Below, one piece after another: positions 42,283 through 51,861 of a DNA stretch of 64,000 nucleotides. Position numbers and translations under genes: made by a program. The notes beneath the pieces were generated by a model. That model was not told the origin of the DNA and ran no database searches. It saw only the letters and a program-made list of their open reading frames with translations. Positions within the stretch are counted from its first letter, which is position 1. Each line of letters begins with the position of its first letter. This DNA comes from BM003 sp963783695 (GTDB lineage: Bacteria; Pseudomonadota; Gammaproteobacteria; Steroidobacterales; BM003): contig CAWAOM010000011.1 in NCBI GenBank assembly GCA_963783695.1, positions 62,001-126,000 of the forward strand, written 5' to 3'.

Positions 42283-43449
42283 CTAGGGAACCGGCACGAA
42301 ATCCTCGACGATGTCCCGCCAGAACGGACGCGGAACCAGGAAGTCGCCGGTCCATTCGTACAGCGGCACGCCATTTGCCGCACCGATATAAAACAAGTCC
42401 GACTGCAAAGCGGTGTGGGAATCATCGCCGCTGCGGATAAACCGTTTGTAGCGATCCGGGTGAGCGTCGTGGAGCTTGCCGTGCTCGGTCACGATCAGTT
42501 GCCGGTACATCTCCTGCGTCGGCACCTTCAGGAAAAACCGGTTTGTGGAATCGCCATCGGTCGAATAAAACGCCTCGCGGATCGTCGAGTCGTTATCCAG
42601 CCGCCACTTGACGATCGACGTTCCCTGGCCCATCTCGTCGCAGTCGGTGCAACTGGCCGGGTAGAACTTGCCGAACTGCCAGTCCGCCGCCCGTGCCGCT
42701 ATCGCCGCCTGGTCGAACAGGTTGATCGCGATCGGGCCTGCATCGTTGAACACGGTCAGTTTCTTGTTGTTTCCATAGGCTGTGCGGGCGAGAAACGGCG
42801 CATACGCGGCGGCACCGGCGCCACCGGCGCTCGAACCCGCCACCATGATGCGCCCGGCATTCGGGAACATCTCTTTTGCAAGATCAATACCGGCGGTCAC
42901 GTTGCGGAGACCGCGGTGGTAGCGCACCGGTCCGAACGGAAAGCTGGCATCGGCGACATCGTTATCGCCGCTGAATACCGAGCCGTCGCAATAAGGCATG
43001 TAGACGACCGACCAGTCGTCAATCGGGTTCGGGCCCTCGCCGGCAAACTCCTCACCCCAGATCCCGACGGGCGGCGGCGGCGGTTCCTGGGCCTCAGCCA
43101 AAATGTTGCAGAAATAAAAGTCCTGCCAGCATGCGCCACCGCCCTGCAGCATGATCAGCAGCTTGGCGGGATTGCCTTTCTTCGTGAATGCCGAGAATGG
43201 CGTGCCGGCGATACAAATCGGGCCGTTGCCGCCGTCCGGGTTGAACGTGTGCTTGGTCCAGCCCTCGCCGACGTCTTCCTCGACGATCGGATCGAACGCA
43301 TCCACGTATTTAAAGACACCCGAGGCTTCGAGCTCGGCTTCGGCTCCGGGGTTAAGACCCTTGGGCGGCTTCTTCGCGCCGGTAAGCATCACCGAGGCCA
43401 GCAACAGGCCGATGATCGGCATAAATCTAGAACGGTTCAGACGGTGCAT
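42283..43449 (-). CDS. Exported pectinacetylesterase-family hydrolase
   Basis: A 388-residue alpha/beta-hydrolase of the pectinacetylesterase/NOTUM family. A signal peptide covers residues 1-25 (ending ASVMLTGA). Conserved elements: LLIMLQGGGACWQDFYFC (oxyanion hole region), VVYMPYCDGSVFSGD, the nucleophile elbow MVAGSSAGGAGAAAYAP, and a C-terminal HTALQSD that should supply the His. Bacterial members are not proven pectin esterases. GAGAGG lies before ATG 43449; a TATACT hexamer at 43537-43542 (minus) may be a -10 element. Confidence 0.85.
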   Translation of the reverse strand: MHRLNRSRFMPIIGLLLASVMLTGAKKPPKGLNPGAEAELEASGVFKYVDAFDPIVEEDVGEGWTKHTFNPDGGNGPICIAGTPFSAFTKKGNPAKLLIMLQGGGACWQDFYFCNILAEAQEPPPPPVGIWGEEFAGEGPNPIDDWSVVYMPYCDGSVFSGDNDVADASFPFGPVRYHRGLRNVTAGIDLAKEMFPNAGRIMVAGSSAGGAGAAAYAPFLARTAYGNNKKLTVFNDAGPIAINLFDQAAIAARAADWQFGKFYPASCTDCDEMGQGTSIVKWRLDNDSTIREAFYSTDGDSTNRFFLKVPTQEMYRQLIVTEHGKLHDAHPDRYKRFIRSGDDSHTALQSDLFYIGAANGVPLYEWTGDFLVPRPFWRDIVEDFVPVP

Positions 43450-44068
43450 AATCCTCTCCAGAAAAATATCGTTGTTTTTTTGTTCTTCCGTACCGCTGGC
43501 GATCGATTGCGATGACGGGAACGGGGGTATCCATTCAGTATAGACGCTGGCGGCAGATCCACGCGGCAGACAACGAACCATCGGTCAGAGCACTGCGAGA
43601 CCGGGTACTTGATTGCATGTTACGAGGCTGTTTGCGATCCAGGCTTCCTGGACCCAACGGACCCGCTGCTGTGTGAACAGCAAAAAAGTTTCGCCCATCA
43701 ATGCCGCATTGATACCGGCTCGCTTCGATCCGGGCCGGGCCGGCCGACGACGAATCGCAGCAGGAAACATTGCCCCCTCGCCGCGGCGACCACTGCGCGT
43801 CGAGCCGCACGCAAACCTGGCGCAGCTACCCGCACCGCAAAATACCCGACCCACCCGGCGCCGCGGTCTCGCTTGGATCCCGCCCCCGCAATACGTAGAT
43901 CAGCGACTGCCAAATTCTGTGGGATTGTGAAACCATAATTAACGGTGAAGCGCGATGCGGCAATGTTTTCGCAGGCGATGGGATGCAATGCGGCGCTAGG
44001 CGCTGAACCGATGATGGACGCCGAATATCGCTTGCGATGCCAGTCGCAAAGATGGAAGGGAAACCATC
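43450..44068 (+). other. 619-bp intergenic region
   Basis: It lies between the divergent hydrolase and the 44069 gene. Frames on both strands (for example minus-strand frames at 43535-43988) have no ribosome binding site or motif. It contains the hydrolase leader, a T-rich tract (GTTTTTTTGTT) near 43475 and, just before 44069, a GGAAGGGAAA ribosome binding site. I see no gene or structured RNA, though a regulatory RNA cannot be excluded by eye. Confidence 0.4.
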
Positions 44069-44689
44069 ATGCCAAATCTCCTCGATTTCACCGACGGACT
44101 GAGCGGCTGGACCTACGGGTCCGGCGTGACCGTTTCCGATGACCCGAGTGCGCCGGGAATACGGCTTCCCGGAGCGGAGTATCTTGCGAAGTGGCTGGGC
44201 GGGGCGTCGGTCACCGACGACGATGTGCGAATCTGGGTTCTGCGGCTGCGAAGCCAGTGCCTGCGTCTGAGTATCCGCGTCGATTACCTGGACGGAAGCC
44301 ACTACACGCATGCTGTCGTCGATCCGCGGCCGGAAAGTACTGACAGTGAGCCAGATCCGGCATTGATGCATTACTGCCAATTCAAGGTCGATCGGGACAA
44401 GCTGATCAAACAGTTCTCGATTACCAACATGGACGTGCACGACAATGCGACAGTGGCAGTGTTTGGTATGACCATGGCCGGGAATCTGCCGGAAGACGGA
44501 TTGAGCGGAGATCCGGGATATGCGCCGGCACGGCGCGGCATGGATGCGCGGATGATCGGTTCACGTTTCCTCGACCTGGAGTTGAAACTCGACCGGGTAC
44601 TCGCATTGCTGGACAAACGTCAGCTACCTTCCGAGGCAAAACAGCCAGGCGAATCAGTGGGTCCTGACAAAGGGCGCAAAGCCGCCTGA
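44069..44689 (+). CDS. Protein of unknown family, possibly beta-sandwich plus coiled tail
   Basis: A 206-residue soluble protein. It begins LLDFTDGLSGWTYGSGVTVSDDP and continues with strand-rich sequence (IWVLRLRSQCLRLSIRVDYLDGSHYTHAVVDPR), which reads like a jelly-roll or carbohydrate-binding-module-type domain; residues 160-190 (MIGSRFLDLELKLDRVLALLDKRQ) look like a short coiled coil. No signal peptide. A good GGAAGGG precedes the ATG. The family is not one I recognise. Confidence 0.6.
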   Translation: MPNLLDFTDGLSGWTYGSGVTVSDDPSAPGIRLPGAEYLAKWLGGASVTDDDVRIWVLRLRSQCLRLSIRVDYLDGSHYTHAVVDPRPESTDSEPDPALMHYCQFKVDRDKLIKQFSITNMDVHDNATVAVFGMTMAGNLPEDGLSGDPGYAPARRGMDARMIGSRFLDLELKLDRVLALLDKRQLPSEAKQPGESVGPDKGRKAA

Positions 44690-44705
44690 ATCTTAACCGG
44701 GCCGC

Positions 44706-44736
44706 AAAACAAGGGCCGCCCGCCGGGTGGCCCTTG
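44706..44736 (-). terminator. Terminator hairpin between convergent genes
   Basis: Arms CAAGGGCC (44710-44717) and GGCCCTTG (44729-44736) with an 11-base loop that can pair further. On the minus strand four T residues follow, serving the SDR-DUF2867 gene; it may also slow plus-strand readthrough. Confidence 0.65.
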
Positions 44737-44763
44737 TACGCTCTGCGTAATACCAAACTGCGC

Positions 44764-46248
44764 CTAACTTTCGTCGAGGGCTTCCGCGCGCCTGGCGATC
44801 TCCTTTAGCGCACCGCGCACGAGCGGTCCGTACAGAGGCAGATGCAGATACCAGTACAGCAACCCCAAAAAGCCGGCCGGATGCCAGTAGGCGCACATGC
44901 GGACCACCCGCTGCCCGTCCTGTTCGCGAATCGTAAACTCCTGCACCCCCGAGCCCGGTGCCCGCATCTCCATCATCAGCGTAAGCCGCTTGTCCGGCTG
45001 CATGCCGAGGACCCGCCAGCCGTCAACGATATCGCCCATCCGCAGCGAGTCCGGATCGCGGCGCCGGGTGCGAAAACTCGGACCGCCGATCAGCCAGTCA
45101 AAGGCCCGCCGCATCCACCACAGCGGCTTGTAGGCAAAAAAATCGCCATCAGCCCCGAACTGCTGCAGGACCCTGAACACGGCTTCCGCGGATGCGCTGG
45201 TGACCTGCTCGCTGCAGTACTGTTTTGCATAGAATGCGTATTTCGGATTCCAGTCGCGGCAGGCAATCGATCCCTCGACCCAGCGCGCCGGCACATCGTG
45301 GTTCTTCTCCGCTTCCAGCGTGGCAGCCACCGACTCGCGAAAGGTCAGCAGACGCTGCGGCACGAGCTCGCGCATCTCGTGATCGTCGCCGATGTAATCA
45401 TGTGCCAGGCCCTCGACCAGCGACATGGCCGTGGTAGGCGGCACCGAGGTGACCAGATAGAGCCAGTAACTGGAGAGCGTCGGTGTCAACACCGGTACCG
45501 GGATGACACGCGGCTTCTTGCCGACAAACTCGCCGTAAATGTCCATGATCTGCTGGTAGGTCAGCGTATCCGGGCCGGCCAGCTCGAGGACCCGGTGACC
45601 CTCAAATGGCAGGTCGGCGGCGGCCAGCGAATAGGTCAGCACATTCTCCAGCGCGATCGGCGTCGAGCGCTTGCGCACCCACTGGGGCGTAATCATCAAC
45701 GGCAGGTGATTGACCAGGTCGCGAATTACTTCGAAGGCGGCGGATCCCGGCCCGACGATCATGGCCGCCTGTAATTCGATGACCTGCACCGATCCCTCAC
45801 GCAGGGCATCACCGACGACGGCGCGGCCCTCCATATGCCGCGACCGCTTCTCCTTCGGCATGATGCCGCCAAGATAAACGATTCGCCGCACCCCGGCCGC
45901 CTCGGCCGCCTTCCGCGCATTCTCCGCTGCACGGCGTTCGACCGGAACGAAATCTCCACCGGTCCACATCATGTGCACCAGGTAGTAAACAACGTCCGCC
46001 CCCGCCATCACCGGCGGAATGGTATCCGGCTCGAGCACGTCCACCGGCAGGCATTCGACGCCTTCCCATTCGCGGGCCTCGAGCACGGCCGGGTTGCGCG
46101 CGGTCGCGCGAACATGCCAGCCGTGCGCGGCCAGCGCCGGCACCACATTGGAACCCATGTAGCCGCTGGCACCGAGCACGACGGCCACCCGCCCGCGGCC
46201 GTCGGGCAGCGAATAGGTCGGCTCTTCGGAATTGCTATTCTGTTCCAT
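44764..46248 (-). CDS. SDR/NmrA-type oxidoreductase with C-terminal DUF2867
   Basis: A 494-residue protein. Residues 20-300 are an atypical NAD(P)-binding SDR: VAVVLGASGYMGSNVVPALAAHGWHVRATARNP (GxxGxxG) and RIVYLGGIMPKEKR. Residues 320-480 are DUF2867: YCSEQVTSASAEAVFRVLQQFGADGDFFAYKPLWWMRRAFDWLIGG, then MGDIVDGWRVLGM and YWYLHLPLYGPLV. This two-domain layout is common in databases as NAD(P)H-binding protein with DUF2867. ATG 46248 places the glycine loop at the usual spot. Confidence 0.9.
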   Translation of the reverse strand: MEQNSNSEEPTYSLPDGRGRVAVVLGASGYMGSNVVPALAAHGWHVRATARNPAVLEAREWEGVECLPVDVLEPDTIPPVMAGADVVYYLVHMMWTGGDFVPVERRAAENARKAAEAAGVRRIVYLGGIMPKEKRSRHMEGRAVVGDALREGSVQVIELQAAMIVGPGSAAFEVIRDLVNHLPLMITPQWVRKRSTPIALENVLTYSLAAADLPFEGHRVLELAGPDTLTYQQIMDIYGEFVGKKPRVIPVPVLTPTLSSYWLYLVTSVPPTTAMSLVEGLAHDYIGDDHEMRELVPQRLLTFRESVAATLEAEKNHDVPARWVEGSIACRDWNPKYAFYAKQYCSEQVTSASAEAVFRVLQQFGADGDFFAYKPLWWMRRAFDWLIGGPSFRTRRRDPDSLRMGDIVDGWRVLGMQPDKRLTLMMEMRAPGSGVQEFTIREQDGQRVVRMCAYWHPAGFLGLLYWYLHLPLYGPLVRGALKEIARRAEALDES

Positions 46249-46433
46249 AGATTGAAGTCTAGCGGAGAGGGTTGCACGTAGCACAACGGCGTCCGGGCCC
46301 GCTTCCGGGTCGGGGACCGTCATCCGTCACACAAACTGTCTAAAACGGCGCTTGCCTGGCCCCGACTCTCTGCCAATGACCATACCTGAAATCTGCTCAG
46401 AGCGTGCCGCCGCATCGGTCCCGCCCGGGCATG

Positions 46434-46457
46434 AAAAAGAGCCACCCATCGGGTGGC
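46434..46457 (-). terminator. Rho-independent terminator of pepF
   Basis: A 7-bp stem (GCCACCC 46441-46447, GGGTGGC 46451-46457) with loop ATC. On the minus strand it is followed by TCTTTTT. It lies about 35 bases past the stop codon of the peptidase gene. Confidence 0.82.
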
Positions 46458-46492
46458 CCTCGCTGATCGGATTCAAGGCAATCCGGTGAAAG

Positions 46493-48367
46493 CTATTCGT
46501 CCAGCAGCTTCTCGATCCGGTCCATCAGATCGCTCATCCGCGCAAACGCCGCCTGGTAGGCATCGGGCTTGCGCATGTCGAGCCCGGCTTCGTTGAGCAG
46601 GATTTCATGCGGATGATCTGAACCGCCGGCACTCAGCACGTTGATGAACGCATCGCGCACCTTCTCATCGCCGCCGAGGAACTGGTTGGCGAACCACACC
46701 GCGCCCGACATCGACGTCGCATACTGGAACACGTAGAAGTCGTAATAGAAGTGCGGGATATAGGCCCATTCGACAGCGTAGGCGTCGTCGATCGTCATCA
46801 CGCCTTCCTTTTCGCCGTGATACTTGCGCAATAGCGCGAGATACATCTCGTTCAGCTTGTTACCGGTCAGCGGCTCGCCGCGTTCGGACACCACGTGAAT
46901 TGCGCGTTCGAACTCGGCAAACATCGCCTGGCGGAAAACGGTGCCGCGAATCGACTCGAGCGCGCCGCCAAGATAGAAGAGCTTCTGCTCTTTCGTCTCG
47001 GCATTCTCGATCATGTACTCCTGCAGCAGGATCTCGTTGATCGTCGATGCCATCTCGGCGAGAAACGTGGAATAACCGAAAGTCTCCCAGGGGTTGTTTT
47101 TGACCGCGAGCATCGTATGCACCGCGTGCCCCCACTCGTGGGCGAACGTCGTCAGCGACTCGTAATCGTCGTTGTGGTTCAACAACACATACGGATGAAC
47201 GTCATAGGCCCAGCCCGATACGTAGGCACCGCTGCGTTTGCCGTCCTGAGGATGACTGTGCATCCAGTCCTGATCGAGTCCATAGCGAAGCAGGGAGATG
47301 TAAGTCTCACCGAATGGCTGCAGTGCCTCGAAGGTGATCTCTTTCGAGCGCTCCATGTCGAAGACGCCGGTGTCGGCCTCGATCAGCGGCGGATAGATGT
47401 CGTAATAGCCGAGCTGCTCGATATCGAGCATCCGCGCCCGCAACTTCAGGTACCGATAAAACACCGGCAGCGCGCCGTTGACCTGGTCGATCAGCGTGTC
47501 ATAAATCTCTTCCGGCAACGCATCGTTGAACATGTTTTGCTGCAGCACACTGTCGAAATTGCGCGCCCGCGCCTGGAATACGTTCGACTGGACCTCGGCG
47601 TTCAGCGTCGCGCCCATGCCATTGGCATATTCGTTCCAGGTACCCCAGAAGGTGTCAAAAACCGCCTTGCGATCGTCGCGCCCGGGCGCGGAGCGATAAC
47701 GGGTATAGGCGGACTGGTTCAGTGTGACCTCGGTACCGTCCTCCAGCGTCACCGACGGCCACTGAATACTGGCATTGGCATACATCTGGTAGATCTCACC
47801 CGGACTACCGACAACCAGGCTGGCCTTGGCGAGAATGCCCTCGCCCTCTTCCGACAGCGTGTGCGGCGCCTGGCGCAGCGTGTCGCGAATCTGGAATTCG
47901 AATTTCGACAATCCCGGTTCCTGCTTCAGGAATCGGTCTACCTTGTCCTCGCCGATCGCAAGTATCTCGGGACTGGTCCACGACGTGGCCTGCTGGGCAT
48001 TGGCAAAAAGCGCGCGCGCCTTGCCAAAACGCTCCTGCGCCTCGGGTACGCGCTGATCCTCGTCGCGTTTCAGGCTGGCGTAGACAAAAACCCGCGCAGC
48101 CTCCTTATAGGTGTTGGATACCTCCGTCATGCCGTCGAGCATCGCTCGCGGACTATTGCCGAGCGTGCCGCGGAGACTCTCCAACGCCTCGACCCGTGCC
48201 TCGACCGCCAGACGGGCTTCCTCCCACGCCTGTTCCGACGGGAATATGTCGGTCAGATCCCAGTAATAACGAGTGGTTTGCGCGTCGTTGTCCTGGGCGA
48301 TGGCGAGCGGCATCGACACCAGCATTGCAAACCCGGCAATCGCACCGAGCGCGTTCTTGAGATTCAT
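46493..48367 (-). CDS. pepF: Secreted oligoendopeptidase F (M3 family)
   Basis: A 624-residue zinc metallopeptidase. The signal peptide (residues 1-24, ending LAIAQ) is unusual for a PepF, which is often cytoplasmic; it points to a periplasmic role in oligopeptide breakdown. The zinc motif is FAHEWGHAVHTML (HExxH), with the downstream Glu ligand in EMASTINEILL. The N-terminal helical domain begins WDLTDIFPSEQAWEEAR. A 601-codon plus-strand frame over this gene is a shadow. AGGGGA lies upstream of the ATG. Confidence 0.93.
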   Translation of the reverse strand: MNLKNALGAIAGFAMLVSMPLAIAQDNDAQTTRYYWDLTDIFPSEQAWEEARLAVEARVEALESLRGTLGNSPRAMLDGMTEVSNTYKEAARVFVYASLKRDEDQRVPEAQERFGKARALFANAQQATSWTSPEILAIGEDKVDRFLKQEPGLSKFEFQIRDTLRQAPHTLSEEGEGILAKASLVVGSPGEIYQMYANASIQWPSVTLEDGTEVTLNQSAYTRYRSAPGRDDRKAVFDTFWGTWNEYANGMGATLNAEVQSNVFQARARNFDSVLQQNMFNDALPEEIYDTLIDQVNGALPVFYRYLKLRARMLDIEQLGYYDIYPPLIEADTGVFDMERSKEITFEALQPFGETYISLLRYGLDQDWMHSHPQDGKRSGAYVSGWAYDVHPYVLLNHNDDYESLTTFAHEWGHAVHTMLAVKNNPWETFGYSTFLAEMASTINEILLQEYMIENAETKEQKLFYLGGALESIRGTVFRQAMFAEFERAIHVVSERGEPLTGNKLNEMYLALLRKYHGEKEGVMTIDDAYAVEWAYIPHFYYDFYVFQYATSMSGAVWFANQFLGGDEKVRDAFINVLSAGGSDHPHEILLNEAGLDMRKPDAYQAAFARMSDLMDRIEKLLDE

Positions 48368-48696
48368 GAAGGTCCCCTGTTTGTGAGCTTATACAACCGA
48401 AGGCGGTTCACTCTGGCGCCATTGGCAGGTTTGTCTGGCCAGAGGCTAACGGCCCGGCGCACTGAGTTTACGCCATCAGCGTCAGCATTTCTGACTGCAA
48501 AAACTGGAAGAAGTGCCTGCATTTTCCATTGCATTCGCTGCTTGGCGGCGAACAAGGCAAAAATCGGCGCTTGCGGGGAGCCATTTGCCCGAACGCTGGC
48601 GATAGCAGAGACTGGGCGTTTTCCGGCGCCCCCGAATAGCAACCCATCTGCGTCTTTGTCCGCCGAATATATGATTATCGAAGGGAGACCACATCT
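48368..48696 (+). other. Divergent intergenic region, pepF / amidohydrolase
   Basis: 329 bp between divergent starts. A GAAGGGAGACC ribosome binding site lies just before 48697. No other gene or clear promoter is visible; a 70-codon minus-strand frame (48482-48694) has no motif. Confidence 0.4.
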
Positions 48697-50715
48697 GTGA
48701 TACCGAGAAAAATACTGCCCGCGCTGCTGCTCGCCGGACTCGCCAGCCCCGGCCTCAGCGCCGAAACGATTACCAACCAGATCTACAGCCAGAAGGGGCT
48801 TGCCGGCAAACAGGTCATCACCCGGAAAAGCGATACCGAATACAGCGGCCAGCTCGATCTCGGCTGGAACAATCGGGTCGTAAAGATCGAGGAAAACGTC
48901 CGCGTCAACGAAGACGGTATGCCTGTCCGCTTCGAGGCGAGCGGCCTGTCCGCCTTTGGCGCACCGATCGAGGAGCGTTTCGAATGGAAGGACGGCGTCG
49001 CATCGTGGGAGAGCAATCGCGACGACGGCAGTATAGCCGGCGAGGGTGACCGGTTTTACGTTCCGGCCGACAGTGCGGGTGCGACCGAGACACTGATGGT
49101 GCGCGCGCTCAAGGCAACCGAGACCAATACGATCGATCTTTACCCGAGCGGTACCGCGCGCCTGCGGGAGCTGCGCACGGTTACGCTGACGCGCGACAAC
49201 GAATCGACCGACGTGACCCTGACCGCGATCAGCGGCCTGGACTTTTCGCCGAGTTTTGCCTGGTACGACGAGGACGGCAACCTGTTCGCACAGAACATCG
49301 GCGGCTGGATGCGGGTGATTCGCGATGGCTGGACGCTCGAGGACTTCGACCAGCTCAAGCAAATGCAGGACACGGCCGAGCAGGACTACCTGGAGGAGAT
49401 CGCGCGCCGCTACAGCCACAGCTACACCTCGATGCTGATCCGTAACGTTAATGTCGTCGATGTCGAAAACGAAACCGTGCTGCGGGATAGCGACGTGTTG
49501 CTGGAAAACGGCCTGATCGCCGCGATCGGCGAGAATCTCAGCGCCGACACCGGCGCGGAAATCGTGGATGGCAACGGCAAGACGCTGATTCCCGGTCTGT
49601 GGGACATGCACGGACACCTGTCCAAAAACGACGGGCTGTTGAACATCGCGGCCGGTGTGACCAGCGTGCGTGATATCGGCAACGATCACGACAACATCCT
49701 CGAGATTGAGCGCCTGTTCAACGACAACCAGGTTATCGGGAACCGTGTCTACCGCTCCGGGTTCATGGACAAGATGAGCGAGTACTCGGCCGGGCTATCG
49801 GTGGAATCTATCGAAGAGGCACATCAGAAAATCGACTGGTTCGCCGACAACGGCTATCTCCAGCTCAAGCTGTACAGCTCGATCGACCCGACCTGGGTCA
49901 AGCCGCTGGCCGAGCACGCGCACCGGCGCGGGATGCGGGTCAGTGGCCACATCCCGGCCTTCATGACCGCGGAGCAGGCCATCGATGCCGGGTACGACGA
50001 GATCCAGCATATCAACATGCTGTTCCTGAACTTTCTCGCCGGCACCGAGGTCGACACGCGGCAACAACTGCGTTTCTCGCTGATCGGTGAGCAGGCAGGC
50101 GCACTCGACCTGGACAGCCCGGAATTCTCGGCATTTCTCGACAAGCTCGCGGAGAAACAGATCGTCGTCGATCCGACGGTGGCCACATTCCGCAGCCTGC
50201 TGCTTGGCAAAAACAAAGAGATCGATCCCGAGTTCGCCAGCGTTGCCGACCATCTGCCGCCAGCGGTCGTAAGGAATCTGAAGGGCGCGACGATGGACGT
50301 CGCTGACGATGAGATTGACGACTACCAGGCTGGCGCCGATGCGCTGGTGACCCTGATCGGCATACTGTACGAGCGCGGCATCCCGATCGTGCCCGGCACC
50401 GATCATATTGCCGGTTTCACGCTGCATCGCGAGCTCGAGCTGTATTCGCAGGCGGGTATCCCCAACATCAGCGTCCTGGGTATCGCAACGCTTGAGTCGG
50501 CAAAGCTGGTCGGCGCGGCGTATCGCTCGGGCTCGGTCGCGGTCGGCAAGGATGCCGACGTGTTGCTGATCGATGGCGACCCGATCCGGGATATGTCGGA
50601 CATACGCAAAGTGGCGCTCGTTATCAAAGGGCGCAACTACTACAAGCCCGCCGAGCTCTATCCGGTTCTGGGTGTGAAGCCGTTCGTCGCGGCGGCAATC
50701 CCAGCCCGGCCATAA
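48697..50715 (+). CDS. Secreted amidohydrolase-superfamily enzyme with a long N-terminal domain
   Basis: A 672-residue periplasmic protein from a GTG start with signal peptide (residues 1-22, GLSAE). Residues 25-235 are beta-rich and show no family motif that I recognise. The amidohydrolase barrel begins near 245: LIRNVNVVDVENETVLRDSDVLLENG, LIPGLWDMHGHL (HxH near 304-306), LQLKLYSSI (a possible carboxylated Lys), VSGHIPAF, DEIQHINMLF and IVPGTDHIAGF (catalytic Asp). It resembles exported imidazolonepropionase/prolidase-like enzymes. Substrate unknown. Confidence 0.9.
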   Translation: MIPRKILPALLLAGLASPGLSAETITNQIYSQKGLAGKQVITRKSDTEYSGQLDLGWNNRVVKIEENVRVNEDGMPVRFEASGLSAFGAPIEERFEWKDGVASWESNRDDGSIAGEGDRFYVPADSAGATETLMVRALKATETNTIDLYPSGTARLRELRTVTLTRDNESTDVTLTAISGLDFSPSFAWYDEDGNLFAQNIGGWMRVIRDGWTLEDFDQLKQMQDTAEQDYLEEIARRYSHSYTSMLIRNVNVVDVENETVLRDSDVLLENGLIAAIGENLSADTGAEIVDGNGKTLIPGLWDMHGHLSKNDGLLNIAAGVTSVRDIGNDHDNILEIERLFNDNQVIGNRVYRSGFMDKMSEYSAGLSVESIEEAHQKIDWFADNGYLQLKLYSSIDPTWVKPLAEHAHRRGMRVSGHIPAFMTAEQAIDAGYDEIQHINMLFLNFLAGTEVDTRQQLRFSLIGEQAGALDLDSPEFSAFLDKLAEKQIVVDPTVATFRSLLLGKNKEIDPEFASVADHLPPAVVRNLKGATMDVADDEIDDYQAGADALVTLIGILYERGIPIVPGTDHIAGFTLHRELELYSQAGIPNISVLGIATLESAKLVGAAYRSGSVAVGKDADVLLIDGDPIRDMSDIRKVALVIKGRNYYKPAELYPVLGVKPFVAAAIPARP

Positions 50716-50829
50716 CGATGGCAGCCCGCGTGGGACCATCACAGCGACGCACGCGGGTCCGCGTTCTGCTATTTTTGAGTTGAACCCGGGCAGCTGCGGA
50801 CGAATTTACAAGAACAGCGGGGAAAGGCG

Positions 50830-51264
50830 ATGAAAACGGTAGACAGCCTGCTAAACAAGAAAGGCCGGCAAATCTGGGCCATCGGCCCCGATGCCTCCAT
50901 TTTCGAGGCGGTCAGCATGATGGCCGAGAAAGGGATCGGGGCGCTGCTGGTGATGGAGGGCGAGCACCTGCGCGGCATCGTTTCGGAACGGGACTACGCG
51001 CGCAAGGTAATCCTCGCCGGGAAGTCGTCACGGCAGACTCCGGTAAAGGAAATCATGACGACCTCGGTGTTGTGCGCGAGGCTCGAGCAAAGCGTCGAGC
51101 AGTGCCTGGCGCTGATGAGTGACAAGCGAATCCGCCATCTGCCGGTGGCGGAAGGGGACAAGGTGATCGGGCTGGTTTCGATTGGCGACCTGGTCAAAGA
51201 GGTGATTGCCGAGCAGCAATTCATCATCGAGCAACTCGAGCACTATATCGCCGGTCAGGTCTGA
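50830..51264 (+). CDS. CBS-domain pair protein
   Basis: A 144-residue protein made of two CBS motifs (Bateman module): residues 8-65 (IWAIGPDASIFEAVSMMAEKGIGALLVMEGEHLRGIVSERDYARKVIL) and 72-130 (VKEIMTTSVLCARLEQSVEQCLALMSDKRIRHLPVAEGDKVIGLVSIGDLVKEVI). Such modules bind adenosine nucleotides and regulate partner proteins. GGGGAAAGG precedes the ATG. No obvious partner is adjacent. Confidence 0.92.
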   Translation: MKTVDSLLNKKGRQIWAIGPDASIFEAVSMMAEKGIGALLVMEGEHLRGIVSERDYARKVILAGKSSRQTPVKEIMTTSVLCARLEQSVEQCLALMSDKRIRHLPVAEGDKVIGLVSIGDLVKEVIAEQQFIIEQLEHYIAGQV

Positions 51265-51311
51265 GCCCGGTACTGCATTGCCACCGCGTCGCCCTCGCGG
51301 CGGCAAACGGC

Positions 51312-51317
51312 TATAAT
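51312..51317 (+). promoter_or_regulatory. Candidate -10 box for the cytochrome c5 gene
   Basis: TATAAT lies 42 bases before the GTG start of the cytochrome gene. No matching -35 hexamer is seen at 16-18 bases upstream, so activator dependence or chance is possible. Confidence 0.35.
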
Positions 51318-51358
51318 TTTGCGGTCCTCGACACCGTTGCAATCAAAGGGAAGACCCA

Positions 51359-51859
51359 GTGAGTCACGATCGCCAGTTTTTTGACACTTTCATGCTTATT
51401 CTCGGCGTGTTGTTCGCCGCGACCATCGCACTGTTTTTTCTCGCCCGGCAGATCCATGCCGAAACCAAGGGTCAACATCATCTCGAGGATCCCGCGGTGC
51501 TGGCCAAAACCAGCGAGCGCATCGCCCCGGTCGGCATGGTCATACTGGACGGCGAAGCCGATACCACTGCTGTCGCCGTCGTTACCGAGACGGTTGTCGC
51601 CCAGGTTCGCACGGGGCCCGAAGTCTATAACACCGCCTGCATGGCCTGTCATACGACCGGCGCCGGTGGCGCACCGAAAATTGGCGATTCCGCGGCCTGG
51701 GCCGACCGCCTTTCGAAGGGTCAGGCAACGCTGATCGAGCATGCGATCAAAGGCTTCCAGGGCGATGCCGGCTACATGCCGCCAAAAGGCGGGCGTGCGG
51801 ATCTGACTGACGACGAAGTCAGCGCGGCGGTCGAATTCATGGTGGGCGAGAGCCAGTAG
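51359..51859 (+). CDS. Membrane-anchored cytochrome c5 family protein
   Basis: A 166-residue protein from a GTG start. An N-terminal helix (residues 8-30) anchors it in the membrane facing the periplasm. The C-terminal heme domain has CMACH (Cys94, Cys97, His98) and the axial Met140 in GYMPPKGG. This is a diheme-free single c5-type domain, probably an electron carrier to a terminal oxidase or reductase. Its stop is two bases from the convergent rep stop. Confidence 0.9.
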   Translation: MSHDRQFFDTFMLILGVLFAATIALFFLARQIHAETKGQHHLEDPAVLAKTSERIAPVGMVILDGEADTTAVAVVTETVVAQVRTGPEVYNTACMACHTTGAGGAPKIGDSAAWADRLSKGQATLIEHAIKGFQGDAGYMPPKGGRADLTDDEVSAAVEFMVGESQ

Positions 51860-51861
51860 CC

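Noticed and set aside
46895..48700. Plus-strand frame of 601 codons
   Set aside because: Antisense of the M3 peptidase gene, which carries HExxH; the product has no motif and no ribosome binding site.
48364..49689. Minus-strand frame of 441 codons
   Set aside because: Antisense of the amidohydrolase gene, a shadow with no family signature.
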